A stretch of 64,000 nucleotides of DNA from Nakamurella leprariae (GCF_016918035.1 NZ_JAERWK010000005.1:62001-126000); one strand, 5' to 3'; shown: positions 35,529-46,115, counted from the first letter of the stretch. Notes: generated by a model not told the origin, from the letters alone. A program made the numbers and translations.

Positions 35529-35882
35529 TCAGTGCGCGGCTTCGAACGCCTCGATGACGGCGGCCGACAGCCGACCCCGCTCGGACACCTCGTAGCCGTT
35601 GGCCCGGGCCCACTCGCGCACCGCGGAGGTCTGTTCGCGGTCCGGTGCGGTCCGGGACGCGGGCCGGCTGGACCGCGAGCGCTTGGCCACCGCGCTGCGG
35701 CGGCTGCCGTCGACGCGACGGGCGTGCGCGACGTAGAGACTCAACTGATCGCGCAGCTTCTGTGCGTTCTTCTCACTCAGATCGATCTCGTACGCCGCAC
35801 CGTCAAGACCGAACGAGAACGTCTCGTCCGCTTCGCTCCCGTCGATGTCGTCGACGAGCGTGACGGTGGTCAACGTGGCCAT
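35529..35882 (-). CDS. lsr2: Nucleoid-associated protein Lsr2
   Basis: Lsr2 is the actinobacterial H-NS-like protein that bridges AT-rich DNA and silences foreign genes. The 117-residue protein has the N-terminal dimerisation domain (TLVDDIDGSEADETFSFGLD, then AYEIDLSEKNA), a basic Ser/Arg linker (residues 62-85) and a C-terminal DNA-binding domain with the AT-hook-like RGR (VSERGRLSAAVIEAFEAA). The ATG at 35882 has GGAGGGG upstream. A TAGGAT at 35980-35985 is a likely -10 box. It follows lysS, the usual actinobacterial order. Confidence 0.96.
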   Translation of the reverse strand: MATLTTVTLVDDIDGSEADETFSFGLDGAAYEIDLSEKNAQKLRDQLSLYVAHARRVDGSRRSAVAKRSRSSRPASRTAPDREQTSAVREWARANGYEVSERGRLSAAVIEAFEAAH

Positions 35883-35979
35883 CAGTTCCCCTCCTGGTTG
35901 CGGACGTCCGTCAGGCGATTTCCCGGCGCCTACTGGGCGCGGCTCGTCGACTGAGAAACACCGTTGGATTGACGACCCG

Positions 35980-35985
35980 ATCCTA
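35980..35985 (-). promoter_or_regulatory. Probable -10 box of lsr2
   Basis: TAGGAT on the minus strand, about 98 bp before the lsr2 ATG, lies in an AT-richer stretch that includes CAATTG at 35994-35999. Such AT-rich DNA upstream of lsr2 could also be bound by Lsr2 itself. Confidence 0.4.
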
Positions 35986-36124
35986 ACGCCGCGCAATTGG
36001 GAATCGACGCACCCACCATGAGCAAGTCCCCGATCGCCGACAACGGCCCGGTGCCGTCGGGTGACTCGAGACACGATCGGGTCGGCCTGTCTGTGATTTC
36101 CCGGTGAACGGCACCGGAGAACGA

Positions 36125-37618
36125 TCAGTCCTGGGCGCGGACGAACGGAAAGAGAATGGTCTCGCGAATACCCAGGCCGGTCATCGCCATGAGCAGTCGG
36201 TCGATGCCCATGCCCATGCCACCGGCCGGCGGCATGCCGTACTCCATCGCCCGCAGGAAGTCCTCGTCGAGCACCATCGCCTCGTCGTCGCCCAGGCCGG
36301 CCAGCCGCGCCTGGTCCACGAAGCGTCGGCGCTGCACCACCGGGTCGACGAGCTCCGAATAACCGGTCGCGGTCTCGACGCCGCGGATGTACAGGTCCCA
36401 CTTCTCTGCCAGGCCGGGCGCCGTACGGTGATCACGCGTCAGCGGCGAGGTCTCGGCCGGGTAGTCACGGACGAAGGTGGGTTCGACCAGCGTGTGCACC
36501 ACGAGCTCGTCGAACAGTTCCTCGACCAGCCGGCCCGGGCCGTGGTGCGGCGCGACCGCCACACCGTGCCGCTCGGCCAGGTCGACCAGTTCGGCTCGCG
36601 GGGTCTCCACGGTGATCTCCCGGCCCACCGCCTCGGACACCACGTCGTACAGGCCGATCCAGCGCCACAGCCCACCCAGGTCGAACTCGCTGCCGTCGGC
36701 GTGCACCGCCGTCGTCGAACCGAAGACCTCGGTGGTCGCCCGTTGGATGAGATCACGCGTCAGATCGGCGATCCCGTGATAATCCGAGTACGCCTCGTAG
36801 GCCTCCAGCATCGCGAACTCCGGCGAATGCGACGAATCGACACCCTCGTTCCGGAAGTTCCGATTGATCTCGAACACCCGGTCCACCCCGCCGACCAGGA
36901 CCCGCTTGAGGTACAGCTCGGGTGCGATGCGCAGGTACAGCGGCATGTCGAGCGCATTCATGTGCGTGACGAACGGTCGTGCCGCGGCCCCGCCGTGCAG
37001 CACCTGCAACATCGGCGTCTCGACCTCGAGGAAATCACGTTCGTGCAGCGTGGACCGCAGCGAACGATTCACCGCGGCGCGCACCTGCACCGTCCGGCGG
37101 GCCTGTTCGCGGACGATCAGATCGACGTACCGCTGGCGGACCCGGTTCTCCTCGGACAATTCCTTGTGCGCGACCGGCAGCGGTCGCAGCGCCTTCGCCG
37201 CGATCCGCCACTCGTCGGCCAGGACGGAGAGTTCCCCCCGCTTGGAGGTGATCACCCGTCCGTGGACGAAGAGATGATCGCCGAGATCGACGTCGGCCTT
37301 GAACGCACTGAGCTGTTCCTCGCCGACCGAGGCCAACGAGACCATCACCTGCAGCTGGGTGCCCGCATCACCGGCACCACCCTCGCGGAGGGTCGCGAAA
37401 CACAGCTTGCCGGAATTGCGCTGGAACACCACCCGGCCGGTGATGCCGACCAGGTCGTCGGTCTGGGTGTCCGGCGGCAGGTCCGGGTACCGCTCGCGCA
37501 GCTGGGCCAACGTGGTGGTGCGCGCCACCGTCACCGGGTACGGCTCGACACCCGCATCCAGCAGCCGCTGCCGCTTGGCCCGGCGCACCTGTACCTGTTC
37601 CGGCAGCTCACTGTCCAC
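36125..37618 (-). CDS. lysS: Lysyl-tRNA synthetase, class II
   Basis: LysS charges tRNA-Lys. The GTG at 37618 gives 497 residues. The N-terminal OB-fold anticodon-binding domain (residues 40-150: [20 protein letters not shown]) is followed by the class II catalytic core: motif 1 region around VETPMLQ, motif 2 [20 protein letters not shown] near 260, and motif 3 [13 protein letters not shown] near 470. There is no Shine-Dalgarno sequence, but TAGGCT lies 8 nt before the GTG, so the message is probably leaderless. lsr2 follows in the same direction, 242 bp away. Confidence 0.97.
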   Translation of the reverse strand: MDSELPEQVQVRRAKRQRLLDAGVEPYPVTVARTTTLAQLRERYPDLPPDTQTDDLVGITGRVVFQRNSGKLCFATLREGGAGDAGTQLQVMVSLASVGEEQLSAFKADVDLGDHLFVHGRVITSKRGELSVLADEWRIAAKALRPLPVAHKELSEENRVRQRYVDLIVREQARRTVQVRAAVNRSLRSTLHERDFLEVETPMLQVLHGGAAARPFVTHMNALDMPLYLRIAPELYLKRVLVGGVDRVFEINRNFRNEGVDSSHSPEFAMLEAYEAYSDYHGIADLTRDLIQRATTEVFGSTTAVHADGSEFDLGGLWRWIGLYDVVSEAVGREITVETPRAELVDLAERHGVAVAPHHGPGRLVEELFDELVVHTLVEPTFVRDYPAETSPLTRDHRTAPGLAEKWDLYIRGVETATGYSELVDPVVQRRRFVDQARLAGLGDDEAMVLDEDFLRAMEYGMPPAGGMGMGIDRLLMAMTGLGIRETILFPFVRAQD

Positions 37619-37626
37619 GGGCCGCC

Positions 37627-37632
37627 AGCCTA
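37627..37632 (-). promoter_or_regulatory. Probable -10 box for a leaderless lysS transcript
   Basis: TAGGCT on the minus strand ends 8 nt before the GTG start of lysS, the same spacing as at menA. Confidence 0.5.
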
Positions 37633-37748
37633 GTGCGCCGGATCGCCGGGCCCGTCCGGGCGGGGCCCCGACGATCCGGGGACGGCGATCTGGGGACGGC
37701 GCGGTCCGACACGCACCGCCGATCGCCGACCGGCGGCAGAATGCGGGC

Positions 37749-38711
37749 ATGGGTGGGGTGGGAGTGGACGCGGCGGACGACGATCGCACACCGGCCGGGG
37801 CGGCCACGGGGGTGCCCCGGCCCAACTACGGGGACCGCTCGGACCCGGGCCACGCCGCCCGGGCGAGCGCGTTCGCGCTGGCCGCCGGCGAGTACGCCCG
37901 CTTCCGGCCGGGCTATCCGGCCGAGGTGATCGCCGTCGCGGTGCCGGACGACGCCGCCTCGGTCCTGGACCTGGCCGCGGGCACCGGCAAGCTGACCGGG
38001 GCCGTGGTCGCTCACCTGGTCGGCTCCCGACCCGACCGGGGGGCGGGGGTCCGGGTGGTCGCGGTGGATCCGCTGCCGGAGATGCTGGCCGAGCTGCGCC
38101 GGGCGGTGGTCGCGCCGGTCTCGGGTCCCGTGGTCGAGGTGCTCACCGGGTCGGCCGAGCACATCCCGTTGCCCACTGTCGTCGCTGACGGTGTCGCCGA
38201 CACTGCTGCCGACCCGGCCGGGGTGGACGTGGTGCTGGTCGCGCAGGCGTTCCATTGGTTCGACGCGCCGGCCGCCCTGGCCGAGGCAGCCCGGATCAGC
38301 GCCCGGGACGGTCGGCTGGTGTTGCTGTGGAACCTGGAGGACCGTCGGGACGCCCTGGTCGACGACGTGACCCGGCTGTTGGACACGGCCGGACGGCCCG
38401 CCGACGCGGATCTGACCGAACCGGACGGGACCCCTCGCCCGCCGTACGCGGACGCCCCCGACTGGACCGACCCCGACCTGACCGTCGTGGAGTGGGTGGA
38501 TCACCTCACCGCCGGCGAGCTCATTGCCCGGACCCAGACCTACTCGTACCTGATCCGCGCCGAACCGGACGTCCGGGACCGGTTCCTGGTCGAGCTCCGG
38601 GACCTGCTGGACCGGGCCGTGCCTGGCAGCGGGCCGTTGGTCGACCGTCCCGTCGAGGTACCGATGCGGACGCTGCTCTGGTCGGCCCGGCGCCGGGGCA
38701 GGTCCCGGTGA
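37749..38711 (+). CDS. Class I SAM-dependent methyltransferase
   Basis: The 320-residue protein has the SAM-binding motif [16 protein letters not shown] near residue 75, motif [16 protein letters not shown], and [25 protein letters not shown], which matches the Methyltransf_11 group. The phrase AFHWFD with ARFRPGYP before motif I is typical of uncharacterised actinobacterial methyltransferases (trans-aconitate methyltransferase-like). The substrate is unknown. The upstream frame is open into lysS territory but is an antisense shadow. The stop overlaps the next gene as GTGA, so the two are probably translated together. Confidence 0.88.
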   Translation: MGGVGVDAADDDRTPAGAATGVPRPNYGDRSDPGHAARASAFALAAGEYARFRPGYPAEVIAVAVPDDAASVLDLAAGTGKLTGAVVAHLVGSRPDRGAGVRVVAVDPLPEMLAELRRAVVAPVSGPVVEVLTGSAEHIPLPTVVADGVADTAADPAGVDVVLVAQAFHWFDAPAALAEAARISARDGRLVLLWNLEDRRDALVDDVTRLLDTAGRPADADLTEPDGTPRPPYADAPDWTDPDLTVVEWVDHLTAGELIARTQTYSYLIRAEPDVRDRFLVELRDLLDRAVPGSGPLVDRPVEVPMRTLLWSARRRGRSR

Positions 38712-39699
38712 GCGGCCCGGTCGACGCGCCCACCGTCCTGGGCCGCGCGGCGTGGCAGGCGGCGGCGCGCGCCCATCGGGACCGGGCCGAGGCGCTCACC
38801 GCCGGGCACCGCCGCCGCCGTTCGCGCGGCGAACGTCACGCCGTCGAGGACTTCCTCTTCGAGTACTACTCACTCCGCCCGGGGCATCTGGCCCGCTGGC
38901 ACGCAGGCCTGGGCGTCGCGCTGCAGGATGCTGCGGAGCTGGCCGGTCGCCGGTTCCACTGCGCGGTCGACCCGGACGGGGTGCCGGCGGCGACGGTGGA
39001 TCCGGTGGCCTTCGCCGCGGTCCGCGGCGAACTGCTGCGCATGCTGGCCGTGCTGCTGGACCGGACCGGACGGGTGCCCGGATCGTTCGGCTGCTTCGGC
39101 TGGCACGAGTGGGCCATGGTCTACAGCGGCACTCCGGACAGCACCCCGGCCGTCGCCCCGGACGGCACCGGGGCCCCCGCCGGCACCGCAGCCTGCCGCT
39201 GCGGCTCGGTCGCGCCGGCACCGACGCGGTGGTCCGGGCCGCCGACATCCGCTGCTCGCACTACGACGCGTACCGGTTCTTCACCCCGGCGGCCGTCCCG
39301 CTGAACCGGCTCCGTCCGACCCCGCAGGGTCGGGTGGGCCTGGAACAGCCGGGCTGCCTGCACGTCTCGATGGACCTGTACCGGTGGGCCTACCAGCTGG
39401 GTCCGCTGGTGCCCGGGTCACTGCTGCTGGACTGTTTCGAACTGGCCCGGGACGTGCGGGTGCTGGACATGCGCGCGTCGCCGTACGACCTCACCGAACT
39501 GGGACTGGAGCCCGTCGCCGTGGAGACCGCCGCCGGCCGGGCCGAGTACGTGGCCGCCCAGCGGGCGTTCGCGCACCGGGCGGCGCCGTTGCGGACGGCC
39601 CTGCTCGACCTGGTCCGCGTCACGCTGGCTGCGGCCGGGCTGCCGGTGCTGACGGCCGCCGGGACCGGGATCGACCGGCCGTCAGCGACGACGGTCTGA
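38708..39699 (+). pseudogene. 3-methyladenine DNA glycosylase-like gene broken by a frameshift
   Basis: Two reading frames together make one protein of an actinobacterial family annotated as 3-methyladenine DNA glycosylase. The first part (GTG 38708 to about 39150) reads HAVEDFLFEYYSLRPGHLAR and ends in FGCFGWHEWAMVYSGTP. The second part (about 39190 to 39699) resumes in another frame with LPLRLGRAGTDAVV, RCSHYDAYRFFTP, LEQPGCLHVSMDLYRWAYQL and FELARDVRVLDMRASPYDLT. The shift needs one missing base (or two extra) between about 39130 and 39195, where a GGGGCCCCC run lies at 39169-39177. No slippery heptamer is in register, so mutation or a sequencing error is more likely than programmed frameshifting. 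The end overlaps the convergent DUF3180 gene by 18 bp. Confidence 0.8.
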
Positions 39700-40242
39700 A
39701 CGGTCCGGCGCCCGCAGGCAGTGCTCGAGGACCAACGCTCCGGCCACCATGATCGCGGCGCCGGCGACGCCGATGATGCCCGTGGTCAGGTCACCGGCGG
39801 CGGCGGTGACCCGGCCGGCCTCCGGCACCACGTAGCCGAGCAGTCCGAGCCACAACCCGCCGAGCGCGGCCCCGGCCAGTGAGGTGGCCTTGGCCGCCTG
39901 CAACGCGCGTGCCGCGGTGAGGGCCGGGACCGGTGGCCGTCCGCCGCCGACCGAGCCGGCCTCCCCCGCCGGGCGGTCGGTCGGCCCGGGCCGCGACGGA
40001 TCGGGCGACCGCCACTGCTCGCGGATCCGGCCGCGCAGCGCGAGACCCCACAGCGCCTCGGCCACGCCGAGGACGGCGGGCACCGCACCGGCGAAACGGG
40101 GCAGCGGCGGCATGCTGTCGTAACTCAGCCGGACCACCAGGTGGCCGACGACGGCGGCGACGAGGGCCACGGCGATCAGGTCCCGGGTGCGGGTGAACCC
40201 GACGCTCGGCTCCGGCGCGCCCGGACCACGACTAGTGGACAT
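39682..40242 (-). CDS. DUF3180 family membrane protein
   Basis: The 186-residue protein has four hydrophobic segments (about 22-40, 50-70, 108-135 and 150-172) and the family pattern TRDLIAVALVAAVVGHLVVRL. DUF3180 proteins are found in actinobacteria downstream of folK, exactly as here, but have no known function. A Pro/Gly-rich cytoplasmic loop (about 78-105) is longer than usual. The start overlaps the folK end by 11 bp, so it is the last gene of the folate operon. Confidence 0.85.
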   Translation of the reverse strand: MSTSRGPGAPEPSVGFTRTRDLIAVALVAAVVGHLVVRLSYDSMPPLPRFAGAVPAVLGVAEALWGLALRGRIREQWRSPDPSRPGPTDRPAGEAGSVGGGRPPVPALTAARALQAAKATSLAGAALGGLWLGLLGYVVPEAGRVTAAAGDLTTGIIGVAGAAIMVAGALVLEHCLRAPDRSDRRR

Positions 40243-40723
40243 GCCCGACCCGGTCGATCGCCGAGGTGTCCAGGCCGTCGAGCAGGTCGGCGATCGCGCC
40301 GTGTCCCGGCAGCTCCGCCGTCGGGTCGATCTCCGCCCAGGGCACCAGCACGAACGCCCGCTCCGCGGCCCGCGGATGCGGCAGGGTCAGCTCCGGATCG
40401 TCCAGCACCACCTCGTGGCCGTGGTCCTGGACGGCGACGACGTCGACGTCCAGGGTGCGGGGGCCCCACCGGACGGCACGTTCGCGGCCGGCCAGCTGCT
40501 CGAGTTCGTGCGCCCGGCGCAGCCAGCCGTGCGCGTCCAGGTGGTCGTCCTCGACCAGCACGACGACGTTCAGGTAGTCGTCCTGCGGTACCGGGCCCCA
40601 CGGCGGCGTCCGGTACAGCGACGACACCGTCCGCACCTGACGGCCCAGCGCGTGCACGGCGCCGCTCAGCAACCGCCGCGGGTCGCCCTGGTTGGACCCC
40701 ATGGACAACACGGCCCGGCTCAT
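40232..40723 (-). CDS. folK: HPPK, 6-hydroxymethyl-7,8-dihydropterin pyrophosphokinase
   Basis: FolK transfers pyrophosphate from ATP to hydroxymethyldihydropterin in folate synthesis. The 163-residue protein shows [16 protein letters not shown] at the start, [21 protein letters not shown] near residue 35, and the signature [13 protein letters not shown] near residue 86, with the two magnesium-binding aspartates. [18 protein letters not shown] is also conserved. It is coupled to folB by ATGA (40720-40723) and overlaps DUF3180. Confidence 0.96.
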   Translation of the reverse strand: MSRAVLSMGSNQGDPRRLLSGAVHALGRQVRTVSSLYRTPPWGPVPQDDYLNVVVLVEDDHLDAHGWLRRAHELEQLAGRERAVRWGPRTLDVDVVAVQDHGHEVVLDDPELTLPHPRAAERAFVLVPWAEIDPTAELPGHGAIADLLDGLDTSAIDRVGHVH

Positions 40724-41139
40724 GCCGTGCCGCCTACCCGGTCCGCGTCCGCGGCCAGCGCGGCCGCCGTGCCGCGGGACCGGACCGACCGACGCACCGT
40801 CACGGCGACGTCCGCGAAGGTCAGCGGGATCGGCGCCGACGGCTTGTGCACGGTGACCTCGGCGGCGTGCACCCGGAACCGGGCCATCACGGCGTCGGCG
40901 ATCTCCGCCGCCACCGTCTCGATCAGGTTCCGTGGGGTGCCGGCGGCGATGCCTGCGGCCAGCTCGGCCAGCTCGCCGTAGTGCACGGTGTCGGTGACGT
41001 CGTCCGACGCCGCGGCCGGGCCGGCGTCGTACCAGACGGTCACGTCCAGCACGAACTCCTGCCCGTCCCGCCGTTCGTGGTCGAAGACGCCGTGATGCCC
41101 GTACACCCGCAGGCCGGTCAGGTCGATCCGGTCGGCCAC
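40720..41139 (-). CDS. folB: Dihydroneopterin aldolase
   Basis: FolB splits dihydroneopterin into hydroxymethyldihydropterin and glycolaldehyde. The 139-residue protein has the conserved [21 protein letters not shown] at the start, [11 protein letters not shown] near residue 66 and the catalytic-site lysine in [11 protein letters not shown] near residue 102. The C-terminal tail beyond 125 is variable. It lies 3 bp after folP and overlaps folK by 4 bp in the folate operon. Confidence 0.95.
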   Translation of the reverse strand: MADRIDLTGLRVYGHHGVFDHERRDGQEFVLDVTVWYDAGPAAASDDVTDTVHYGELAELAAGIAAGTPRNLIETVAAEIADAVMARFRVHAAEVTVHKPSAPIPLTFADVAVTVRRSVRSRGTAAALAADADRVGGTA

Positions 41140-41142
41140 CGC

Positions 41143-42063
41143 TCAGCTCACCTCTCGTTCGGCCCGGGGCACCACACGGCGTGGCGCCGGTTCGGTGCGC
41201 GCGGCGGTGCGGGTGGCCCCGACCACCGCGATCGCGTCCAGCGAATCACCGATCTCGTGCACCCGGACACCCCACGCGCCGGCCATCGCGGCCAGCACGG
41301 TCACCGCGGCGGTGGCCGCCTCCCGGCCGGCCGGCGGGCGCGGGCCCTGGGGCCCGGCCAACAACGCACCCAGGAACCGCTTGCGCGAGGCACCGACCAG
41401 CACCGGGAAGCCGAGGCCACCGCCGGCCCGGGTGCCGTCCGGCCCGCCGGTGAACTCCTCGAGTGCGGCCAGCAACTGCCAGTTGTGCTCGGCCGTCTTG
41501 GCGAACCCCAGTCCGGGATCCAGGATCAGCCGGTCCGCCCGCACGCCGGCGGCCAACGCCGCCTCCACCCGGGCCGACAGTTCGGCGCGCACGTCGTCGA
41601 CCACGTCGTCGTACCTGGCCAGGGCCTGCATCGTGCTGCTGTGGCCGCGCCAGTGCATGAGGATCCACGGCACGCCGAGATCGGCCACGGCCGAGGCCAT
41701 CTCGGGGTCGGCCAGGCCCCCGGACACGTCGTTGATCACCACCGCGCCGGCCTGCACGGCCCGCACGGCGACGGCGGCCCGGGTGGTGTCGACGCTGCAC
41801 CGCACCCCGGCCGCGGCCAGCGCACCGATCACCGGCAGCACCCGGTCGAGTTCTTCGGTCTCGGGCACCCGCGGTGCACCGGGCCGGGTCGACTCCCCGC
41901 CCACGTCGATCAGGTCGGCGCCGCGCTCGGCCATCCGCAGGCCGCGCGCCACCGCCGCGTCCCGGGTCAGGAACCGCCCGCCGTCGGAGAACGAATCGGG
42001 CGTCACGTTCAGCACGCCCATCACCCGGCAGCGGGCACCGGGCGGGCCCACCAGGCTGTCCAC
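41143..42063 (-). CDS. folP: Dihydropteroate synthase
   Basis: FolP condenses hydroxymethyldihydropterin pyrophosphate with p-aminobenzoate and is the target of sulfonamides. The GTG at 42063 shares a base with the folE stop (TAGTG) and gives 306 residues. Motifs include VMGVLNVTPDSFSDGG near residue 17, GGESTRPGA, SVDTTRAAVA, NDVSGG, DPGLGFAKTAEHN and PVLVGASRKRFLG, all typical of active enzymes. The first dozen residues are variable; a longer frame runs into folE but is a shadow. Confidence 0.96.
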   Translation of the reverse strand: MDSLVGPPGARCRVMGVLNVTPDSFSDGGRFLTRDAAVARGLRMAERGADLIDVGGESTRPGAPRVPETEELDRVLPVIGALAAAGVRCSVDTTRAAVAVRAVQAGAVVINDVSGGLADPEMASAVADLGVPWILMHWRGHSSTMQALARYDDVVDDVRAELSARVEAALAAGVRADRLILDPGLGFAKTAEHNWQLLAALEEFTGGPDGTRAGGGLGFPVLVGASRKRFLGALLAGPQGPRPPAGREAATAAVTVLAAMAGAWGVRVHEIGDSLDAIAVVGATRTAARTEPAPRRVVPRAEREVS

Positions 42064-42680
42064 TAGCGACCCGTGATCAGACTCATCGCCTCGGCGCGCG
42101 TCCGCGCCTGTGACTGGAAGACGCCGCGCACCGCGGACGTCACGGTGGTCGCCCCGGGCTTGCGCACCCCGCGCATGGCCATGCACAGGTGCTCGGCCTC
42201 GATCACCACGATGACCCCGGCCGGCTGCAGCCGTCGCACCACCGCCTCGGCGACCTGGGTGGTGAGCCGTTCCTGGACCTGCGGCCGGCGGGCGTAGCCG
42301 TCGACCAGCCGGGCCAACTTGGACAGGCCGGTGACCCGGCCGTCCGGCCCGGGGATGTAGCCGACGTGCGCCTTGCCGAAGAACGGCACCAGGTGGTGCT
42401 CGCAGGTGGAGAACATCTCGATGTCCCGGACCAGGATCAGCTCGGCATGGTGCTCGTCGAAGCTGGTGTCCAGCACCTGATCGGGGTCGGTGTAGAGACC
42501 CGCGAACTGCTCCAGGTACGCGCGGGCGACGCGGCCCGGCGTGGCCAGCAGGCCCTCCCGGTCCGGGTCCTCCCCCACGGCCAGCAGCAGTTCCCGGACC
42601 GCAGCCTCGGCGCGGGCCAGATCGATGCCGTCCGGCGCGAGCACGCCCAACCCGACCGGGGTGCCGGTGGTGTCCACCAC
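42063..42680 (-). CDS. folE: GTP cyclohydrolase I
   Basis: FolE converts GTP to dihydroneopterin triphosphate, the first step of folate synthesis. With the GTG at 42680 the protein has 205 residues, close to mycobacterial FolE. Zinc and active-site residues are in [20 protein letters not shown] near residue 105 and [12 protein letters not shown] near residue 170. A GTG at 42770 overlaps the ftsH stop as GTGA and would add 30 low-complexity residues, so the start is not certain. It heads the folate genes behind ftsH. Confidence 0.94.
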   Translation of the reverse strand: MVDTTGTPVGLGVLAPDGIDLARAEAAVRELLLAVGEDPDREGLLATPGRVARAYLEQFAGLYTDPDQVLDTSFDEHHAELILVRDIEMFSTCEHHLVPFFGKAHVGYIPGPDGRVTGLSKLARLVDGYARRPQVQERLTTQVAEAVVRRLQPAGVIVVIEAEHLCMAMRGVRKPGATTVTSAVRGVFQSQARTRAEAMSLITGR

Positions 42681-42766
42681 CCGCGCTCCGCCGCTGGCGG
42701 AGACAGCCCGGTGGTTACCGCCGTCCGTGCCGGCCGGCCCGTGAGGGCGGTCGGCCGAGCCGGCCG

Positions 42767-45103
42767 TCACCGCCGCGGCTCGCCGGGTGGCGGCGCCCAC
42801 GGATCGGTCGGGTCGGCGGAGCCGGGGCGCTCCCCCGACTGCTGGCCCTGACCACTGCCGGCGGGACCGTCCTGGCCTGGCTGGTACTGGCCCGGCTGGG
42901 ACGGGGCGTGGCCCTGCCCGTTCCCGTTCGCCCCGTTCGCGCCGGTGCCGTTCGGACCGTCGTTCGGCCCCCAGCCGGGCATCGGACCGAGCGGGCCGCG
43001 AACGACCCCGGTCCACCCGTTGGGCTGACCGGTGGCACCCGCCTGCCCGGCGGCGCCCGGCCCGGGCTGCCCGGCTCCGACCGGCACCGGGGCGCCCGGG
43101 AAGGCGTTCGGGTCGTGCTCGGGGCTCTTGGTCAGCGACCGCTTCGGCGGGGCGGGCGGCGGCCACGGCTCGCCGCGTTCGATGGCCAGCTCGCCCGGGG
43201 TCTTGATCGGCGGCCGGTCCGACGGCAGGCGGGAGCCGAACTCGTCGAAGGCGGTGATCCGCGGCCGCTTGGAGATGCCGGAGAAGATGACCTCGAGGTC
43301 CTTGCGCTCCAGCGTCTCCTTCTCCAGCAACGCGAAGGCCAGGTCGTCGAGCACGTCACGGTAGGTGTTCAGCACCGTCCACGCCTCGGTGTGCGCGGCC
43401 TCGATGAGGGCCCGCACCTCGTGGTCGATCTCGGAGCCGACCTCGATCGAGTAGTCCGGGCTGTGGCCGTAGGTGCGGCCCAGGAACGGCTCGTCGTCAC
43501 CGGTGCCGTACTTCACCGCGCCCAGCTTGGCCGACATGCCGTACTCGGTGACCATGGCCCGGGCGATCTTGGTGGCCTGGGCGATGTCCGAGGACGCGCC
43601 GGTGGTGGGCTCGGCGAAGACCAGCTCCTCGGCGGCGCGGCCACCCATGGCCATGACCAGCCGGGCGATCATCTCGGACCGCGTCATCAGCGACTTGTCG
43701 TCCTCGGGCACGACCAGCGCGTGCCCGCCGGTGCGGCCGCGCGGCAGGATCGTCACCTTGTAGACCGGCTCCAGCCCGGGCATCGCCCAAGCGGCCAGGG
43801 CGTGCCCGCCCTCGTGGTACGCGGTGATCTTCTTCTCCCGCTCGGAGATGAGCCGGCCCTTGCGGGCAGGCCCGCCGATGACCCGGTCGACCGACTCCTC
43901 GAGAGCCTTGTCGGTGATGACGGTGCTGCCCTCGCGGGCGGTGAGCAGGGCAGCCTCGTTGATGACGTTGGCCAGGTCCGCGCCGGACATGCCGACGGTC
44001 CGCTTGGCCAGCGCCAGGAAGTCGACATCCGCGGCGAAGGGCTTGCCCTTCGAGTGCACGGCCAGGATCGCCTCGCGACCCTTGAGGTCCGGCTGGGCGA
44101 CCGGGATCTGCCGGTCGAACCGGCCCGGCCGCAGCAGCGCCGGGTCCAGGATGTCCGGGCGGTTGGTCGCGGCGATCAGGATGATGCCGCCCTTGGCCTC
44201 GAAGCCGTCCATCTCGACCAGCAGCTGGTTCAGCGTCTGCTCGCGCTCGTCGTGGCCACCGCCCATGCCGGCGCCGCGGTGCCGGCCGACGGCGTCGATC
44301 TCGTCCACGAAGATGATCGCCGGCGCGTTCTGCTTGGCCTGCTCGAACAGGTCGCGGACGCGGCTGGCGCCGACCCCGACGAACATCTCGACGAAGTCCG
44401 AGCCGGAGATCGAGTAGAACGGCACCCCGGCCTCGCCGGCCACGGCCCGGGCCAGCAGCGTCTTGCCGGTGCCGGGCGGCCCGTAGAGCAGCACGCCCTT
44501 GGGGATCTTGGCGCCGAGCGCCTGGTAACGCGCCGGGTTCTGCAGGAAGTCGCGGATCTCGTCGAGCTCCTCGACCGCCTCGTCGGCGCCGGCCACGTCG
44601 CTGAACTTGGTCTGCGGCATGTCCTTGGTGAGCATCTTGGCCCGTGACTTGCCGAACGACATGACCTTGTTGCCGCCGCCCTGGGCGTTGTTCATCATCC
44701 AGATCAGGAACAGGATGATGAGCCCGACCGGGATCAGGTAGATGAGCAGCGAGAACAGCGCGCTGTCGGTGGTGACGGTGGTGTCGAAGTCCCCGGAGAT
44801 CCGGCCTGCAGCCTTGGCCGACTCGACCTGGTCGAAGATCTGCTCGCTGGCCCCGGCCGGGTACTGCGTGTAGATCTTCGTCGAGCCGTCGACGGCGTCG
44901 TTGAGGGTGAGCCGGAGCCGCTGCTCCTTGTCGTCGATCATCGCCTCGGCGACGTTGCCGTCCTGCAGCTGGGCGAGCGCCACCGAGGTGGGCTGCTGGC
45001 TGTAGCCACGGGTGTCGTCGGAGAAGAAGGACCACACCAGATACAGGACCAGCACGACGCCGATCCAGACCAACGGTGAGCGGAGCAGTCGTTTACGATC
45101 CAT
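42767..45103 (-). CDS. ftsH: ATP-dependent zinc metalloprotease FtsH
   Basis: FtsH is a hexameric membrane protease that degrades membrane and regulatory proteins. The ATG at 45103 ([13 protein letters not shown]) gives 778 residues. Two membrane segments (about 9-27 and 108-128) flank an extracytoplasmic domain. The AAA+ domain has Walker A GPPGTGKT near 208 and [11 protein letters not shown]; the protease domain has the zinc motif HEGGH near 432. The C-terminus (about 655-778) is a Pro/Gly/Gln/Asn-rich tail of roughly 120 residues, longer than in E. coli. It is upstream of folE. Confidence 0.97.
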   Translation of the reverse strand: MDRKRLLRSPLVWIGVVLVLYLVWSFFSDDTRGYSQQPTSVALAQLQDGNVAEAMIDDKEQRLRLTLNDAVDGSTKIYTQYPAGASEQIFDQVESAKAAGRISGDFDTTVTTDSALFSLLIYLIPVGLIILFLIWMMNNAQGGGNKVMSFGKSRAKMLTKDMPQTKFSDVAGADEAVEELDEIRDFLQNPARYQALGAKIPKGVLLYGPPGTGKTLLARAVAGEAGVPFYSISGSDFVEMFVGVGASRVRDLFEQAKQNAPAIIFVDEIDAVGRHRGAGMGGGHDEREQTLNQLLVEMDGFEAKGGIILIAATNRPDILDPALLRPGRFDRQIPVAQPDLKGREAILAVHSKGKPFAADVDFLALAKRTVGMSGADLANVINEAALLTAREGSTVITDKALEESVDRVIGGPARKGRLISEREKKITAYHEGGHALAAWAMPGLEPVYKVTILPRGRTGGHALVVPEDDKSLMTRSEMIARLVMAMGGRAAEELVFAEPTTGASSDIAQATKIARAMVTEYGMSAKLGAVKYGTGDDEPFLGRTYGHSPDYSIEVGSEIDHEVRALIEAAHTEAWTVLNTYRDVLDDLAFALLEKETLERKDLEVIFSGISKRPRITAFDEFGSRLPSDRPPIKTPGELAIERGEPWPPPAPPKRSLTKSPEHDPNAFPGAPVPVGAGQPGPGAAGQAGATGQPNGWTGVVRGPLGPMPGWGPNDGPNGTGANGANGNGQGHAPSQPGQYQPGQDGPAGSGQGQQSGERPGSADPTDPWAPPPGEPRR

Positions 45104-45327
45104 CCGTGGTGCGGCCGCGACGCGGCCTCGACCCTCCCTGTGTGCGGGCACCCGTGCCGGGCGAGGTTCGGCTGCACCCCGACCTCGCGGGCGCGGCCTG
45201 CAGGCCAGACTACCGCCTGGGCCCTTCCCGGCCCGGTGCTTCACCGCACGGCGCAATCGGTCCCCCGTCCGCGCGGACGGGAACTTCCTGGTCCACCCGG
45301 ACGTCCTGCACGATCACCCCGGGGCGG

Positions 45328-45990
45328 TCAGCGGTACATGTGCTCCCCGAGCAGCCCGACGTACGGCAGGTCGCGGTACCGCTCGGCGTAGTCCAGCCCG
45401 TACCCGACGACGAACTCGTTGGGCAGGTCGAAGCCGACGTACCGGACGTCGACGTCGACCTTGACCGCCTCCGGCTTGCGCAGCAGCGCGACCACGTCGA
45501 TCGCCGCCGGGTTGCGCGAGGCCAGGTTCTTGAGCAGCCAGGACAGCGTCAGCCCCGAGTCGATGATGTCCTCGACGATGATGATGCGCCGGCCCGTGAT
45601 GTCCCGGTCCAGGTCCTTCAGGATGCGCACCACCCCGGACGACGTGGTGGCCGAGCCGTACGAGGTGACGGCCATGAACTCGAGCTCGGTCGGGATGGGC
45701 ATGGCCCGGACGAAGTCGGTCAGGAACATCACCGCACCCTTGAGCACGCAGACCAGCAGGGGCGGGGTGTCCACGTCGTGGTCGGCGGCCACCGCCACGG
45801 CCAGCTCCCGGACCTTGGCCCGCAGATCCTGCTCGGACAGCAGCACCGCGGCGATCTCGTCGCGGTAGCCGTACTCGGCACCTGGATCGTCGAGCGCCGG
45901 GTCGCCGGGGGCGCGGCGCTGGGCCGGAGCGGCGACGAGCGCCACAGCGGGACCGCTGGGCTGCTGACCGGTGGGACGGGTACCGCTCAC
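45328..45990 (-). CDS. hpt: Hypoxanthine phosphoribosyltransferase
   Basis: Hpt salvages hypoxanthine and guanine with PRPP. The GTG at 45990 behind GGGGA gives 220 residues, with about 35 low-complexity residues before the catalytic domain. The PRPP-binding motif is IIIVEDIIDSGLTL near residue 135, CVLKGAVMFLTDFVRAM lies near residue 75, and VGFDLPNEFVVGYGLDYAE is the conserved C-terminal block. The neighbours tilS, ftsH and hpt are a classic bacterial cluster; here a PPOX-fold gene separates tilS from hpt. Confidence 0.95.
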   Translation of the reverse strand: MSGTRPTGQQPSGPAVALVAAPAQRRAPGDPALDDPGAEYGYRDEIAAVLLSEQDLRAKVRELAVAVAADHDVDTPPLLVCVLKGAVMFLTDFVRAMPIPTELEFMAVTSYGSATTSSGVVRILKDLDRDITGRRIIIVEDIIDSGLTLSWLLKNLASRNPAAIDVVALLRKPEAVKVDVDVRYVGFDLPNEFVVGYGLDYAERYRDLPYVGLLGEHMYR

Positions 45991-46115
45991 GGGCTCCCCT
46001 GACAGGTTCGGCGACAAGTGGGGTTCGGGCCGGCCGACGTGCGCCGGGCCCGGACCCAGAGTGTCATCCGGACCGGGCCCGACGGCGACCGGGTCGCCCT
46101 GTCGTCGGCGCTGGG

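Noticed and set aside
38752-39699. Programmed -1 frameshift in the glycosylase-like gene
   Set aside because: No X XXY YYZ slippery heptamer is in register near the change of frame, and no strong downstream structure was noticed.
42681-42770. folE starting at GTG 42770, overlapping the ftsH stop as GTGA
   Set aside because: It adds 30 low-complexity residues before the conserved part; the shorter form fits the family length and has a GGAG near its start. The matter is not settled.
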